Part shown: positions 24,662 through 35,589 of the stretch, one piece after another
How the letters are laid out: each line of letters begins with the position of its first letter
How positions within the stretch are numbered: the first letter of the stretch is position 1
Assembly (NCBI RefSeq): GCF_000247695.1
Contig: NW_004624732.1
Location: forward strand, 39,499,964-39,563,963
From: Heterocephalus glaber
Lineage: Eukaryota > Chordata > Mammalia > Rodentia > Bathyergidae
Reading direction: 5' to 3'
DNA: 64,000 nt
Notes under the pieces: model-generated
Seen by the model: the letters and a program-made list of their open reading frames with translations, nothing else
Database searches by the model: none
Told to the model about the DNA's origin: nothing
Position numbers and translations under genes: made by a program

Positions 24662-24668
24662 GTATATA
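24594..24668 (+). repeat. Compound (TC)n-(TA)n microsatellite
   Basis: An uninterrupted (TC)n run of about 33 bp switches directly to (TA)n with two 'tg' interruptions. Seen directly; likely length-polymorphic. Confidence 0.95.
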
Positions 24669-25416
24669 ATAGTTAAATACTTTTGAAAATATACAGTTTT
24701 CCATAGTTTTTAGAGACTATTTGGTCATTTATTTCAGAAGCAAATATTCAACTCTGATAGCAACATTTTGGGAATCTATTACCTCCTTTGACATTACTAC
24801 CTGGTCACCATTTTCTGGAATGTTCTATAGATGGTGTGGGGAGGTGAGCATGGAAAGTGAAGGCGTTGAAACATAATTCATGATCTCTTAAAAAAAAAAT
24901 CCCTAGAGAGATTTCTATTTTTTGTCACTGAATATAATTCCTTATCTTGAGGCTAAATTGAGGTAGAAGAAAAGCTTTCTTCTAGTTTATAGGTTGTTGA
25001 ATTTTAAGCAAATACCAATAGCTGAAGTGCCAATTTTACCCAGTTCATACATTTGACAATACTTCCAACAAGAGACATTTTCATTCAGACAAGTTATTAG
25101 TATTAAAAAAAACTCAGTTGAGTTATTGGAATTTTAGTGTATGAAAAGCTCATTTAATATTCCAATTTCTCAAGTATGGCTTAAGAAATGACTTTTAATT
25201 TGACTGCAACTCAGGATAACACAAGCCTCTGTAAAGAGGTTTTTTAGTCACCAAATATGGAGACAATGTCTATACCATTAATTTTGAGGTTTTTGCAACT
25301 AATTGATGAGGAAAGTCTATTTGAGCTTGTACCTCCTATCCTCTTTGCTAGTCTGCCCATAATAAAGCTTTTTCATTTTGTCAAAATGCAATTTCATAGC
25401 ATTGTTTTTCTGTGCG

Positions 25417-25420
25417 CCTG

Positions 25421-25454
<34 letters not shown>

Positions 25455-25455
25455 G
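25417..25455 (+). repeat. (TG)n microsatellite
   Basis: Alternating TG with a single 'ttt' interruption, about 36 bp. It makes a Cys-Val repeat in one frame that is not a protein. Confidence 0.95.
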
Positions 25456-26329
25456 TCAGCAAGCTCTTGCTTAATATCGTATAATATATATTATTAAATA
25501 TGATATGTATGTGTATTTTATCTTTAATAAGTGACTTACAGTTTCTAAAAATGTTTCTGCTTTTTATGAAAAGTTATAAAGTTATTTTATCCTTAATGTA
25601 AACCTTTGCTTCTCAATGAGTGGCTGTTGCATCTGAGCAAAACGAGGGACCTTTCAAAAGGGTTCTGAAAGCAACTATGATATTTGAAGATAAAAAGAGT
25701 GAGGACATTGTCTGCTTTCTGTCCTGCAGACCTTAGGGACAAATCCTTTGAAACTCAAATAAGAGAATCTTAAATTCCTTTATCTTTCTACTTTTAAGAA
25801 ACTGCCCAGGAACTCCTTTTATAAACATTGCATTACATTTTCTATACTAAATCACTGCTGTGTTGTATGCAGACTAGATGATAAGTATGTTCCATTTGAA
25901 TGTCAATGTCTCATTATATTTATTTTTCATATCCTCACTGAGGCAGAGTATTTCACAGAAAATGGAAAGGATGGATATCATTCATTATATAAGGATCTTG
26001 AAACAAACTAGAAAATTCAACACTAAAGAAATATTTATTAACATATCCAATAATCCATTACCAATAAGCATTTTTTTATATTTAAAAAAATGAATGAAAT
26101 TTAAAATTATGTTTCCTGGTTTCTGTGGTTGTCATTAAGCAATGTAAAATAGAAGATATGAAAAAATTATGTATAATCTGAATTGCCCTACTGTGTAAAT
26201 CTATTTGCTTACAGAGTTATTTAATGATCTGCAAATTCCCAAACATACACTGAAAGTATTTCCTGTATCTTCTGAGTCAGTCTCACATATACATCAAAAA
26301 TTAACCTGTTTTTTATAGTTATAAATAGA

Positions 26330-26790
26330 TTGAATATTCTGTTGTTGCTGGACAGTGCCCCTGTATGATGACACCAGGCTCTTTCTGTTCTTCCCAAAGA
26401 TTTGGTGAGGACAAATGTTGAACAGATAAACACAACTTTTGTTTAAAGTAAAAGAAGGAATGGGAAAAAGTGAAGAAAATAGAAGAAAGAAAGAAAATAG
26501 AGTGAGGAAAAGAGAAGAGCAAGAATAGATACATCCCACAACAGGAAGGGCCACTGGTGAAACAAAAGGGCAGCAGAACAGCAAGATTGTAGTCACTGGC
26601 TACTCAGTGGCCACCATCTATATCCTCCTAGGTCCAGTCAGTAGAAAGGTGCTCTGCCCTCATATTCTGGCTGTGATTGACAGGCCACATCCTGTCAATC
26701 AGCCTCCTTTCTGGCTCAGGTTATATCTTTTATGGTGTTTTCGGTCAGCCTGCCATCCCCTAATCTCCTGCCTCAGTGTGAGTATGACTT
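26330..26790 (-). mobile_element. LTR-like element, copy 1 (minus)
   Basis: The reverse complement matches, in order, the element at 32696-33146: 'gcaagattg.a.t.ac.gt', 'tcctag.t..agtc', 'gctctgccc.cat', 'gattgacagg.cacatcctg', the pyrimidine-rich block, 'ttgtgtt' and 'ccagcaaca'. About 460 bp, with TATA-like and pyrimidine-rich parts in LTR order. No internal retroviral genes are nearby, so a solo LTR is the likely nature. Family not recognised. Confidence 0.5.
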
Positions 26791-28089
26791 TAATCAAAAT
26801 TGACTTTTTTGGCAATGAGATCCACTTTCTTTGGTTTTCTAGCTTTTCGAATAAATTTTCTTTGTCCCAACAACTTATCTTCAAATTATTGGCTTTTTTG
26901 AGTGGTAAGCAAGAAATGTGAGTTCACAGTTCAATATCACAGTATATATACTTCTGTCTTTGCTTCTCCCCATCACACATTAAATTTGTTCAATATTTAA
27001 TTTTTAAATATTAATTTTACTTACCTTCCACTCTAGTTAATTTATTTTAATCACATAGTTTTCTATTCTACATCCTGCCAGATTTATAATAAATCTACAC
27101 TGATTTAGACAGTGTTTGAAATTAGAACAAAGAAATAAAGAACCTAGATTGTGTGTGTATGTCTCTGTGTGTGTATGTGTATAAGATAAGCTCAAGTACA
27201 CATCATTGGAAGCTTGGCATATGACAGCAAGTGTGACGCATTTGCTTTTGCTTTTTTTTTTTTTCTGTGACAGAGAAGCCCAGCTCCTGCTTGATATGCA
27301 GCAGGTTCATGGTCACTGGAGTCAGAGCCAATAAGAACAGACAGCTTTGTTCATCTCTATGGGGCTCCAGCCCCAGCTAGTGAGATTCCTGCCTGCTTGT
27401 GATCTTCTTTCCTGACTGCCTGACAAGTGGGCTTCAAATTTCAGAATCAGACAAAGAGAGAGTCCTCCTCTTAGTCTTTAGAGTGCACAAAAATTGCTGT
27501 CATAAGTTGCCTTATTCTCCAGAAGATTCTCCAAAGCAAATTTGATTCACTTTACCCTTCAACCAGACACATGTGAAACCAGACATATGAGAAATCTCAG
27601 CAGGATTTTACACCTGGCCTTGAAACATTCTATAAAAATATAATGATCTCAAAACATGATTCAATTCATATTTTGTGTTAAATTACAATTTTTTTTAGAT
27701 ATCAATTTTGAATTTGCAGTTTCATAAGCTCAAAAAATTAACACTCGTACATCCATGTATTGGCCAATATATTATATCATTTTAAAATGTTCATCTTTAT
27801 TTCTGTGACTCACTGTCTTATGAAACCTTATTTTAATAGCTTCTAAGTGAAACATACAAATAAATGGTATATTAAGAAAAATGAAATTTATTACTCAGGA
27901 AATCAAATCTGCTATCAGAGTAAATCTAGAAAATTCTAGAGTATTAAATATGATTTAACAAGTAGGAAAGCTAAAGACTATTTCACATTTGATATTGTAA
28001 CTCTCGATCTGTTCTGTGAACTTCTTAAAATTGAATATTCAAAATTTGAAGATAGAAGGAAGTAATATGTTTTATTGTAGATTATAACG
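26791..28089. other. Mostly unassigned; possible LTR-like segment
   Basis: A (TG)n-like run lies at 27150-27182. About 27260-27470 is GC-balanced ('gcttgtgatcttctttcctg', 'ctgacaagtgggcttcaaat') and resembles an old ERVL-type LTR, but I cannot name it. No exon is supported. Confidence 0.35.
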
Positions 28090-28465
28090 TCATTTTATTC
28101 CCATGCCTCTCAAGGTCTTTCTCATAGGTTCATACTATACCATTTCTAGCTTAGTAATAATATTAATATTGATGCAAACCAACTTTATGCCACACCTTTT
28201 CTAACTTTTCACTCTATCAAATATATCTAGCACCTCAAATTTATCATATCACTGGACTAGGCTCTCCTTTTTGTATCATCTCATCAACATCTCCCCCCTT
28301 ACCCTTTCAGATTTTGCACATACGTCTTCTTCTGTCAGAAATAATGCCTTCAAAACTTGAGGGCAAGGGTGATGGCTCGGTTATTTATCATTACACACCT
28401 GCAATGCCACCATTGGATCATGTCTGATATTATAAAATAAGGTATTTGTTAAATTGATTAATTTC
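28090..28465 (+). repeat. L2 3'-end fragment
   Basis: 'cttgagggcaagggtgatgg' (28358-28377) followed by 'tttgttaaattgatta' at the end follows the L2 3' end (CTTGAGGGCAGGGA...TTTGTTGAATGAATG). Diverged ancient repeat. Confidence 0.5.
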
Positions 28466-29667
28466 TTACTTTTCTGCATTTCCTAATCATATAACTAGTC
28501 ACCATGTTTCTAAAACATTTTTTAATCAAGCTTCATGAGCAGGTCTTATGTCTTCCTTTCTAATCTGCAACACACAACAGAATGTATCTCAAGAAATTAT
28601 TTTTTCCCTTTGTCACATCCAGTAAAGGGCACTAGTACCTTAGTGGCCTTGTAATAGTTATTTGAAAATCATTATCACTATTATGAAAAATAGCTACAAT
28701 GTATCTACTAGGCTTCAGAAAAGGATCTGGTACTTCAGTTACAATGTATAATAAGAGCAGAATTTACTAAAGAGGCTATTGACAAAAGCATAGGTAGGAT
28801 TTAGAGAAAACAGGAGACATAGTGGAATACTCTGGGTGAATAACAATGTTAATGTGTCTATGTAGGGGTGGGAAAAGGGAATGAGTTATTGGAATCATGA
28901 GAAAACGTGGCTTGTAGAGATGACCTTCTAGAAAGAATTAAAACCTTTGTTCTGGTGAAGGAGGCTGGAGTAGCCATATAAAATGTCAACAGGAAGTAGA
29001 AACAGCATTTTTTCTGCCTTCTCTCTGATCTCCTGCAGAGGATTTTTATTGCCCATTGACAGACAGAAGCTAGACATGGCAAAGTCTTCTGGGATAATCC
29101 ATAGAGGTGACCCTTGGGGGGCAGAAAGCAAATGAAGAAGCTTGAAGAGTTAATTGACACATGGAAAATAATTACTATTGGTATAAATAAGAAAATAATG
29201 TACTGATTTAAAGCTCATAATTTCTATTACTTTATATTAACATTCCATAAAAAAATTCTGTAAAATACCAACAATGCATTAAAACTGATATTTTAAAAAC
29301 AAGTATTAAAATCATTGATTGAAATCAACTGAAATTGTTTTGGATTAAGACTAAATTAGAAAGCACAATCTTCTTTAATCTAAATATCTCATGTCCAGGT
29401 GAAGTTCTGGACTATCCTTTGTACTGTGAAATGCTATGTTTAAATCTGTTCTGATATGGTTCATGAATTCCGAGTGTATGCTCAATATGCTTGATATAGC
29501 TCTGCTCTCAATTTAATCTATATTTGAAGAAATTACTTTCATATCTTAAACTCCAGTCTGGTACATATGGCATATGGGATGCATTATTCTGTACTTCTGT
29601 TTAGTCGTCCTTGTGCTTTACCTTTTTATTTGTGACATTTCAATCTGATTAGCTGCTGTACATTCAT
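28466..29667. other. Unassigned DNA
   Basis: Minus-strand frames at 28858-29160 carry no recognisable domain. A second weak L2-like end lies near 28530-28600. No gene is supported. Confidence 0.4.
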
Positions 29668-29852
29668 TTAGGCCAATGCTTTCAAACCTTAGTATGCATT
29701 GCACCACTTGGAGGGCTAGCTGAAACACATGCTCTGGCCCTGACACAATGCTTCTGATTTAGTTAGTTTGCGAAAGCAATTTGTATTTCCGACAAATTAC
29801 TTGATGCTGCTGCTGCTGCTGTGGAGACCACATTTTAAGGATAATTGATTTA
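29668..29852. mobile_element. MER5-type nonautonomous hAT DNA transposon
   Basis: The order 'aatgctttcaaaccttagta', 'gcattgcaccacttgga', 'ctctggccctgaca', 'tgcttctgatttagttagt', 'ctgtggagaccacattttaa' follows MER5A/B (CAGTGGTTCTCAACCTTGGC...TGGGGAGC...GATTCTGATTTAATTGGT...). It carries a (GCT)5 run at about 29809-29823. MER5 elements are immobile fossils mobilised in trans long ago by Charlie-type hAT transposase. Confidence 0.65.
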
Positions 29853-30109
29853 TGAGATTATACAAGCAAATATCCTTAACATAATAGTTTTTCATGTTGC
29901 ATAATCCCAAGCATGTTATTTTTTAAAGAAATGAAGTTTTCCTTCATATTTATACATGTTTCTAGAAATTTTAAATCAGTTCAAAAACCCTTTGAAATTA
30001 TAGTTAGAGATTTGGAAATGTGATATTATAAAGTATTTAGATTTAAAATAATTAAATTTTTGTCTGAATTTCTTTTATAAATTATTTAAGAAATGTGTTT
30101 ATAAGGAAC
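29853..30109. other. Unassigned AT-rich DNA
   Basis: No gene or repeat recognised. Confidence 0.45.
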
Positions 30110-30420
30110 AGAAATTTATTTCTCACAGTCCTAGAGACTAGGAAGTTAAAGATTAGGATGCCAATGTCTTGGGACGCCCTTCTTACCTAGTCACCTTAGT
30201 GCCAAAAGGGCAAAAATAGTCAGAAAGAGAAAGGAGAGGGGAAGGGAGGGAAAAAAGAAGAGACAGAGAGAGAGAGAGATGAGACAGATAGATAACACAA
30301 ACAGAGTGAGTGGAATAAATCTGATCCTTTTATAAGAAACTTATTTCCATAGTCATTAATCCATTCATGGGGGTCTCATGACCTAAATACTTCCTAAAGT
30401 TCTCACTTATTACAATGAGA
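30110..30420 (-). repeat. Ancient LTR-like repeat, copy 2, with GA-rich tract
   Basis: 'gaaatttatttctcacagtc', 'ctaggaagttaaagattagg', 'ccttttataagaaac', 'ggggtctcatgacctaaata' follow the antisense of the same common repeat as 21640-21890 and 56430-56745. A purine-rich simple tract (about 30222-30290, with (GA)n) is inserted or expanded within it. Confidence 0.6.
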
Positions 30421-31106
30421 ATTAAATTGCAAAAGTAAGCTTTTGAGGAACAAACCAAACTATGGCTGGAACTGTTGAAAAGGATAATTGTATATTAAGT
30501 TTGATTAAGATGTATTACTAATCTGTGTTTAGAATAGTGAAACCTACTGAACTTTGATCAAATATTCATTTACAACTGAATTCTAACATAAAGACATTAA
30601 TGGTTTTGTGAAGTTATTATATTACGTGCATACCCTTTACTGCTTATATAAAAATATAATGTTTTTAATGGGCCAACATTCAGGTGATTGGGCCAAGCAT
30701 ATTTTTACTTTTAAACTTTTAAAAATATATTTCTCATTGATAAAATATATCAATTTCTGCCTTCGTAAAGTGGTTACTTGAGTGCCTATGTCATAAGATT
30801 TATATGATAATTATATGTGCTACAACTTAGGTAATGATTGTATTTGCACTGAACACACTTGGAGATATTAGTTAAAATCAGTATATATGTTTATTTTAGC
30901 CACTTGAATGTCTGATTGCATTTCCTTTAAATCAATTTATAATTTAGAAGTTTTATCATTTTAGGCTGTCTCACCTTTATGAGCTTTAAAATATGGAGCT
31001 CTTGAGATCTTATATACCTTTCAATATTTTACTCAATATTTTAACCAGGTATCCCAAATATACATGTATACATATGTATGTGTACATATATATGTATGTC
31101 TGTGTA
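30421..31106. other. Unassigned AT-rich DNA
   Basis: No gene. A palindromic 'acatgtatacatatgtatgt' run at about 31063-31082 continues as TA/TG-rich sequence up to the following B1. Confidence 0.45.
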
Positions 31107-31250
31107 TTTTTTTGAGACCGGGTCTTGCTTAGTAGTTCAGGCTAACATTGAACTCACCGTGTAGCCCAGGTTAGCTTTGAACTCACTGCAATCCTTCTGC
31201 CTCAGCCTCCTAAATCCTGGGATTACAGGCATGTGTGAACATACCTGACT
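31107..31250 (-). mobile_element. B1 SINE
   Basis: This is a 7SL-RNA-derived SINE in antisense: T-tail, 'gagaccgggtcttgctta', 'gtagcccaggttagctttga', 'ctcactgcaatccttctgcc', 'tcctgggattacaggcatgt'. This is the canonical B1 order and a rodent marker. Its tail joins a TA/TG microsatellite. Confidence 0.9.
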
Positions 31251-31921
31251 AATGTATATAAACATAACTTAAAAATATATGTCATTCCTTTTTTTATGGA
31301 TCTGGGACCATGCATATATTAGCTAAAAATTCAAAGACAGCAGAAAGTAGCTATAAAAACAATCCTATTGAATTTGATAAAATTTTCCATTGCTTGTGAA
31401 TATTGCTATGCTGAACAAACTTTCACATGTATAGTCTCTTAGGGAAGAGACTACAATTAGAGAAGAATTTTAAAAGTAACCCTTTTTAGAATTAAATTTT
31501 GAAAGTGCTATAACCTTGGATTAAATAAAAGCAGCCTCTGATAAAGTGAATAGAAGAGGTGCTTTAAAAATCATCACTGGGGAATTTAAGGAAATAACTT
31601 CCACATTAATATGTTAACACTGTCAGTGTATACTTTTGTCCAATCTCCCTTGGGCTGTTATTACTTGCACAGCCACGGGAATACTTATATTAAAAGGCAC
31701 ATTTAGATTTTTTCTTTTCTTTGTATGACCTATGCATTGATCATTCTTTACAACTGCTTTTAAAAAGCAACAGAATTTAGTACTGTGTAAGAAAAAGAAA
31801 TGACAAAATATAGAATAAAAAGACAAGGTAAAAAAAGACCCTGAGCTGAACTTGAGGATTCACTGGATTGCCTTTCGGAGAATGTCTGTTTTTGCCCACA
31901 TTCTCAATATTATTGTTAATT
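31251..31921. other. Unassigned AT-rich DNA
   Basis: A minus-strand frame at 31623-31826 shows no domain. No gene or repeat recognised. Confidence 0.45.
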
Positions 31922-32262
31922 TACTTCAGACGTTCTTAACATTGACTGCATATTAGAATCACTTGGGAGCTTTCTTTTGTTTTGTTTTTAGTGCTAAGAA
32001 TTTAACCCAAGGCCTCACTGAATTCTAGATTAGAACTCTACTTCTGAGCTACATCTCTAGCACTCAACTGAGAGGTAAAAAATAAAAGAAAAGCATCCCC
32101 CAAATAGAGGATTTCAACACTCAACACCCAGGCTGTATCCATATAGGGTAAGTCAGAATCTCTGATTCTAAGAGTGAGACCCTGGCATTAGTATTTTGTA
32201 AAACAACCCAAATGATTTCAAAATGCTGTTAAGGTAGTGGACTGCAACTAAAGAATATATCT
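31922..32262. mobile_element. MER5-type element split by an ID SINE
   Basis: 'gttcttaacattgactgcat' and 'agaatcacttgggagc' (31930-31970) are the left half of MER5. After an insertion, 'cagaatctctgattctaaga' and 'gaccctggcattagtatttt' (about 32152-32200) continue the right part. The ID SINE at 31975-32065 sits between, with 60 bp of unassigned sequence. Confidence 0.65.
31975..32065 (-). mobile_element. Old ID-type SINE
   Basis: In sense orientation it reads 'gatgtagctcagaagtagag', then 'ccttgggttaaattcttagc' and an A-rich tail, matching the ID core. It is more diverged than the ggggatttagctcagtgg group. Inserted within a MER5-type fossil. Confidence 0.65.
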
Positions 32263-32695
32263 TAAGAAAATAAATAGGAGCAATTTCTCATAAATCAAGA
32301 CTCTATTCTGTAGTAATTATATCATTGGTCACCCCAGAATTGAGGAAAATCATATTTTTTCTTTTTTGTGACCCAGAAGTTGTCTATCCTACAAGATATT
32401 TTAAGAGACTAGAGACCATTGACTCACTGAATCTTAAGAGTATGATTTCACACATTTCAAAAGACTTTGGCAACTAAAGATTTCAAAATAACATGCAAGA
32501 ATGAAAGAAATGGGAGAAAGGAGAGAGACATCAGGAGGGAGAGAGAAAAAGACAGGGAATGTAGGAAGAAGAGAGAGTGAGAAGGAAGGAAAGAAGGAAG
32601 AAAGGAGGACAAAAAAAGGAGGGAAGGAAGGGAGATGAAAAAACAGAAGGAAAGAAAAGAAAGGAAAGAAAGAAGTAAGGTAGAAGATTAGGGCA
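32263..32695 (+). repeat. Unassigned DNA, then a purine-rich simple tract
   Basis: Unassigned until about 32500. Then a nearly continuous GA/GGAA/GAAAG tract of roughly 190 bp (32500-32690) runs up to the LTR-like element. The open frame read through it (minus, Phe/Ser/Leu/Pro-rich) is an artefact of composition. Confidence 0.8.
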
Positions 32696-33146
32696 TGGCA
32701 GACTGGCTGGGAGACAGGATGTAACCTGTCAATCATGAAGATCTTTACCGGAAGGTGAAAAGTAGATATAACCTGATCCAGGAAGATGTAACCTGCCAGT
32801 CATGCTCAGGCTATGTGGGCAGAGCAACATCCAGTGGACTACATCTAGGAGGGCATAAAAGGCAGCGGCCATTAACTTCACTGTCAATGCAATCTTGCTG
32901 TTACACTCTCCTCCTGTTTCTGCAGTAGCCCATCCTGCTTGCAAGATGTACCTCTTCTTGCTCTTCTCTTTGTTCACGCCTTTCTTTTATTTTTTTCACT
33001 CTTTCCTTTTCTTCCTTCACTTTCAATATTCCTTTACTTAGAATCAAAGTTGTGTTGACTTCTTCAGTGATTGTTCTGGCCAGCTCTTAGGGCAGGAGAG
33101 AAAGAACCTGGAATCCCCAGGCACTGCACCATCCAGCAACAGAAGG
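32696..33146 (+). mobile_element. LTR-like element, copy 2 (plus)
   Basis: About 450 bp matching the reverse complement of 26330-26790. It starts 'tggcagactgg', has repeated 'gatgtaacctg(t/c)ca(a/g)tcatg' motifs at about 32717 and 32785, a TATA-like 'cataaaagg' at 32854-32862, then R/U5-like pyrimidine-rich sequence, and ends '...ccagcaaca' at about 33142. This order fits a solo LTR. Family not recognised; no gag/pol is adjacent. Confidence 0.5.
32854..32862 (+). promoter_or_regulatory. TATA-like box in LTR-like element
   Basis: The sequence 'cataaaagg' lies about 160 bp into the element, a plausible U3 promoter position. Activity cannot be judged from sequence. Confidence 0.3.
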
Positions 33147-33989
33147 TAGGAGGAAAGGAAGAAATGAGAGAGACTGAGATAATATCTGCATGATTTTTTA
33201 GACTAAAATATGACAAAATAATTTTGCAGAACAATAAATTGTTAAGTATAGTAAATATTTTTACTCTGCTTTGTCCCAACAAATTATGTAATTTGAACAA
33301 TAGTATTGATCCTTCACAAAATAGTAAAAATGGTTCTAGATACAGTATTTTTCGTATTCTTCAAGATGGCAAGGAGAAACTCTGACATGTATTCTCACAA
33401 AGACTTCACAACTCTGTGAATTCAGTAGAACACCTGCTATATATGCTGCTGCTGTGAGTTCTGAAAAGAAGAAATTGATCCTCTGTATTTTGCCCAAACT
33501 TAGCTAACTAGTGTAAAAAGCTGTATTTGAAGACTCTGAGCTTACTTCCTTATTCTTTCTTCAGCACATTTTTTTTGGACTTTTCTACTTAAACAGCTCT
33601 ATTATAATGCCAAAGCTTTGCCAAAGGCTTCAGTCAGTGCTCTAACTTCCTCTTATTTCTTCTGGAAATGTTAAACACAGCTACAAAGTTGATCATGCCC
33701 TTTTCCTAATTCTTTTTATTTATGTTTTTCTTATAATACAAGATTCCTCTCATTTTCCTCCTATCTCAATAGCTACTTCTCAGTTTGTCTGCCTTTTTCT
33801 TCCCTATCCAAACACCTGTTGTTGAAACTGCCCAGATTTTAGTACCCCACTGTTTTTAGTACTCTGTCTAAACTTTCCCTCCTGATAATCTCAATAGGGA
33901 AGTACTGTTAAAATAGATAATATAGCCCAAATTTATTTTTCAGGCCCTGACTTTACGCTGATTTTCATTTGCTTATACAACTTTTCTTC
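33147..33989. other. Unassigned DNA, possibly L2-derived at the right
   Basis: No gene. 33690-33960 has the pyrimidine-rich look of decayed L2 but is not clearly alignable by eye. Confidence 0.35.
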
Positions 33990-34270
33990 TTTCAAACCTA
34001 CTAGACATTTCAAACTTCATCAGTATCTAAATATTATTCTTTGTTATTGTCCAGACCACCATTATTTTCATCTGAATCATAGAAGGGAACTGTACTTTCT
34101 GCTTCTTTCTGTCTTTAGAGGCTATTCTCCTGCACAAAAACTACAGTGATATCCTAAAATTATGATTAAGATCACAGAGTCCCTTTGCTTAGTAAAATTC
34201 AATGACTTCCACAGTCCTTACCATGAGCTAAAATCGATGCAAAATTTGAATTCTTCTACCACTTTTATTC
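33990..34270 (+). repeat. L2 LINE fragment, 5' piece
   Basis: 'gtccctttgcttagtaaaat', 'tcaatgacttccacagtcct', 'gagctaaaatcgatgcaaaa' follow the L2 order (CTTTGCTTAAAA..CCTTCAATGGCTTCCCA..AGGATAAAGTCC). The piece at 34914-35240 probably continues the same element after insertions. Confidence 0.5.
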
Positions 34271-34639
34271 ATTTATTAACTGAAAAAAATGTATTGTTCA
34301 CCTATCCTTCAGAACTCATAATGTATCAGCTTATGTGAAGCTAACAATTTGGAAAAACAACTAAAAAGAAAGAAGATGTAGTACATGTGTATATTTGAAT
34401 GTAGTTGAATGTTCTTTTAAGATATGATGATCAGGGGGAACCACTTCATCTCTGACTCTCACAGTACGATATTTAGCAGATACTTAAATAAGGTGGGGGG
34501 AAGCTAGTATCTTTCTAGAGGAAGATAGTGTGGCAATCCTTTTACAACCATACATCATGCCTATTCTTTGGATATGATAATTATTTACTATATTTTTAAC
34601 ACCTGAGGATTTTTCTACCCTGATGTCCTTGATGTCAGA
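34271..34639. other. Unassigned DNA
   Basis: No gene or repeat recognised. Confidence 0.4.
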
Positions 34640-34788
34640 CATTTCTCCTTCTTTCTTCCTCCTTCCTTCCTTTCTTTCCTTTCCTTTCTTTTCTTTTCTC
34701 TCTCTCCACCTTCTTTCTTTCTTTCTTTCTCTTTCTCTTTCTTTCTTTCTTTCTTTCTCTCTTTCTGTCTTTGTCTTTCTTTTTGTTT
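34640..34788 (+). repeat. Pyrimidine tract (CTTT)n/(CT)n
   Basis: About 150 bp of nearly uninterrupted pyrimidine with CTTT, TTCC and TCTC units, joined to the tail of the B1 SINE at right. It probably grew from the SINE tail. A mirror-repeat tract of this length can form triplex (H-) DNA in principle. Confidence 0.9.
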
Positions 34789-34913
34789 ATCTTTTCACTG
34801 TAACAGGGTCTCACTGTGAAGTCCAGACTGGCTCTGAAATCAGTGTGTAGTTTAGCTTAGCCTTGAACTTGCTGTAATCCTTTTGCCTCACCCTTCCAAG
34901 TGCTGGGATTATA
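34782..34913 (-). mobile_element. B1 SINE
   Basis: Antisense B1: 'acagggtctcactgtgaagt', 'agccttgaacttgctgtaat', 'cctcacccttccaagtgctg', 'gggatta'. Diverged. Its tail merges with the pyrimidine tract. Confidence 0.85.
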
Positions 34914-35240
34914 TCAGTCTTTCCTTTGCTTGAAAATCTCTGCCCCAGATAATTGCATGTTAGGCTGCACATTATCATGTGGATTTCAACCAAGCATCAC
35001 ATCCTAAACTACTCCTTTCCTGTGCAATTAAGTATCTCTACATACACCACTTTCATCACTCTCTAGTCCACCTAGCAGCATCTCATTAGTTGCTCTGTTG
35101 TTTCTTTTATTGCTATATAAAATGTTTTGCTTCTTATTGCAAGAAAGAGGATTATTTTTCACTTTTTTGCCTAATAGCTTCCTTGACAGTGTTAACTTTG
35201 GTACTCTTATTTACTGCTTTGTACCAAGCAGAGAATAGTA
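34914..35240 (+). repeat. L2 LINE fragment, 3' piece
   Basis: 'cctttgcttgaaaatctctgcccc' region and the following sequence match the L2 part that normally reads CCTCTGCCTGGAATGCTCTTCCCC. It continues with L2-like text to about 35240. It lies directly right of the B1, consistent with the B1 having split an L2. Confidence 0.5.
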
Positions 35241-35419
35241 CTCATAATGGTCTATATAAATATAATTATTACGATTTTATATAATTATTTATATATATAT
35301 ATAACTTTTAATGAAAGTTCTGAACTTGAATTCTGATCTTTAGCCCTCATGATTTTTCTACTGTACTAACATAGTTACTATTACAAGCTTTCTATCTTCA
35401 GTATCCTATAACTACTTGT

Positions 35420-35589
35420 TTTGGCTATTTGGGTGGAGGTGGCAGAGACAAGAGTCCTGCTTTGTAGTCCATTCTGGCCTTGAACTCATTCTGTAGACCA
35501 AACTGACCTCAAATTCAATTTCCTCTTGCCCCAGCCTCAAAAGTGCTGGGTTTACAGGTATATGCCACAAGCCCATTGCTTTGGCTATT
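35420..35589 (-). mobile_element. B1 SINE with 10-bp TSD
   Basis: Antisense B1 ('agagtcctgctttgtagtcc', 'ggccttgaactcattctgta', 'cccagcctcaaaagtgctgg') at about 35446-35576. The flanks tttggctatt at 35420-35429 and 35580-35589 are identical, a target-site duplication that shows L1-type insertion. Confidence 0.85.

Larger units (their letters stand above)
24491..26329. other. Unassigned DNA with two microsatellites
   Basis: Apart from the arrays at 24594-24668 and 25417-25455 I see no gene or recognisable mobile element in this AT-rich stretch. Confidence 0.45.

Noticed and set aside
28858..29160. Overlapping 100- and 67-codon minus-strand frames
   Set aside because: Two frames overlap, neither shows a domain; consistent with chance.
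32434..32736. Possible secreted or membrane protein (Phe/Leu/Ser/Pro-rich frame)
   Set aside because: It is the antisense of a GA-rich simple tract.
34623..34850. Ser/Phe/Leu-rich frame resembling a signal peptide
   Set aside because: It translates a CTTT repeat and part of a B1 SINE.
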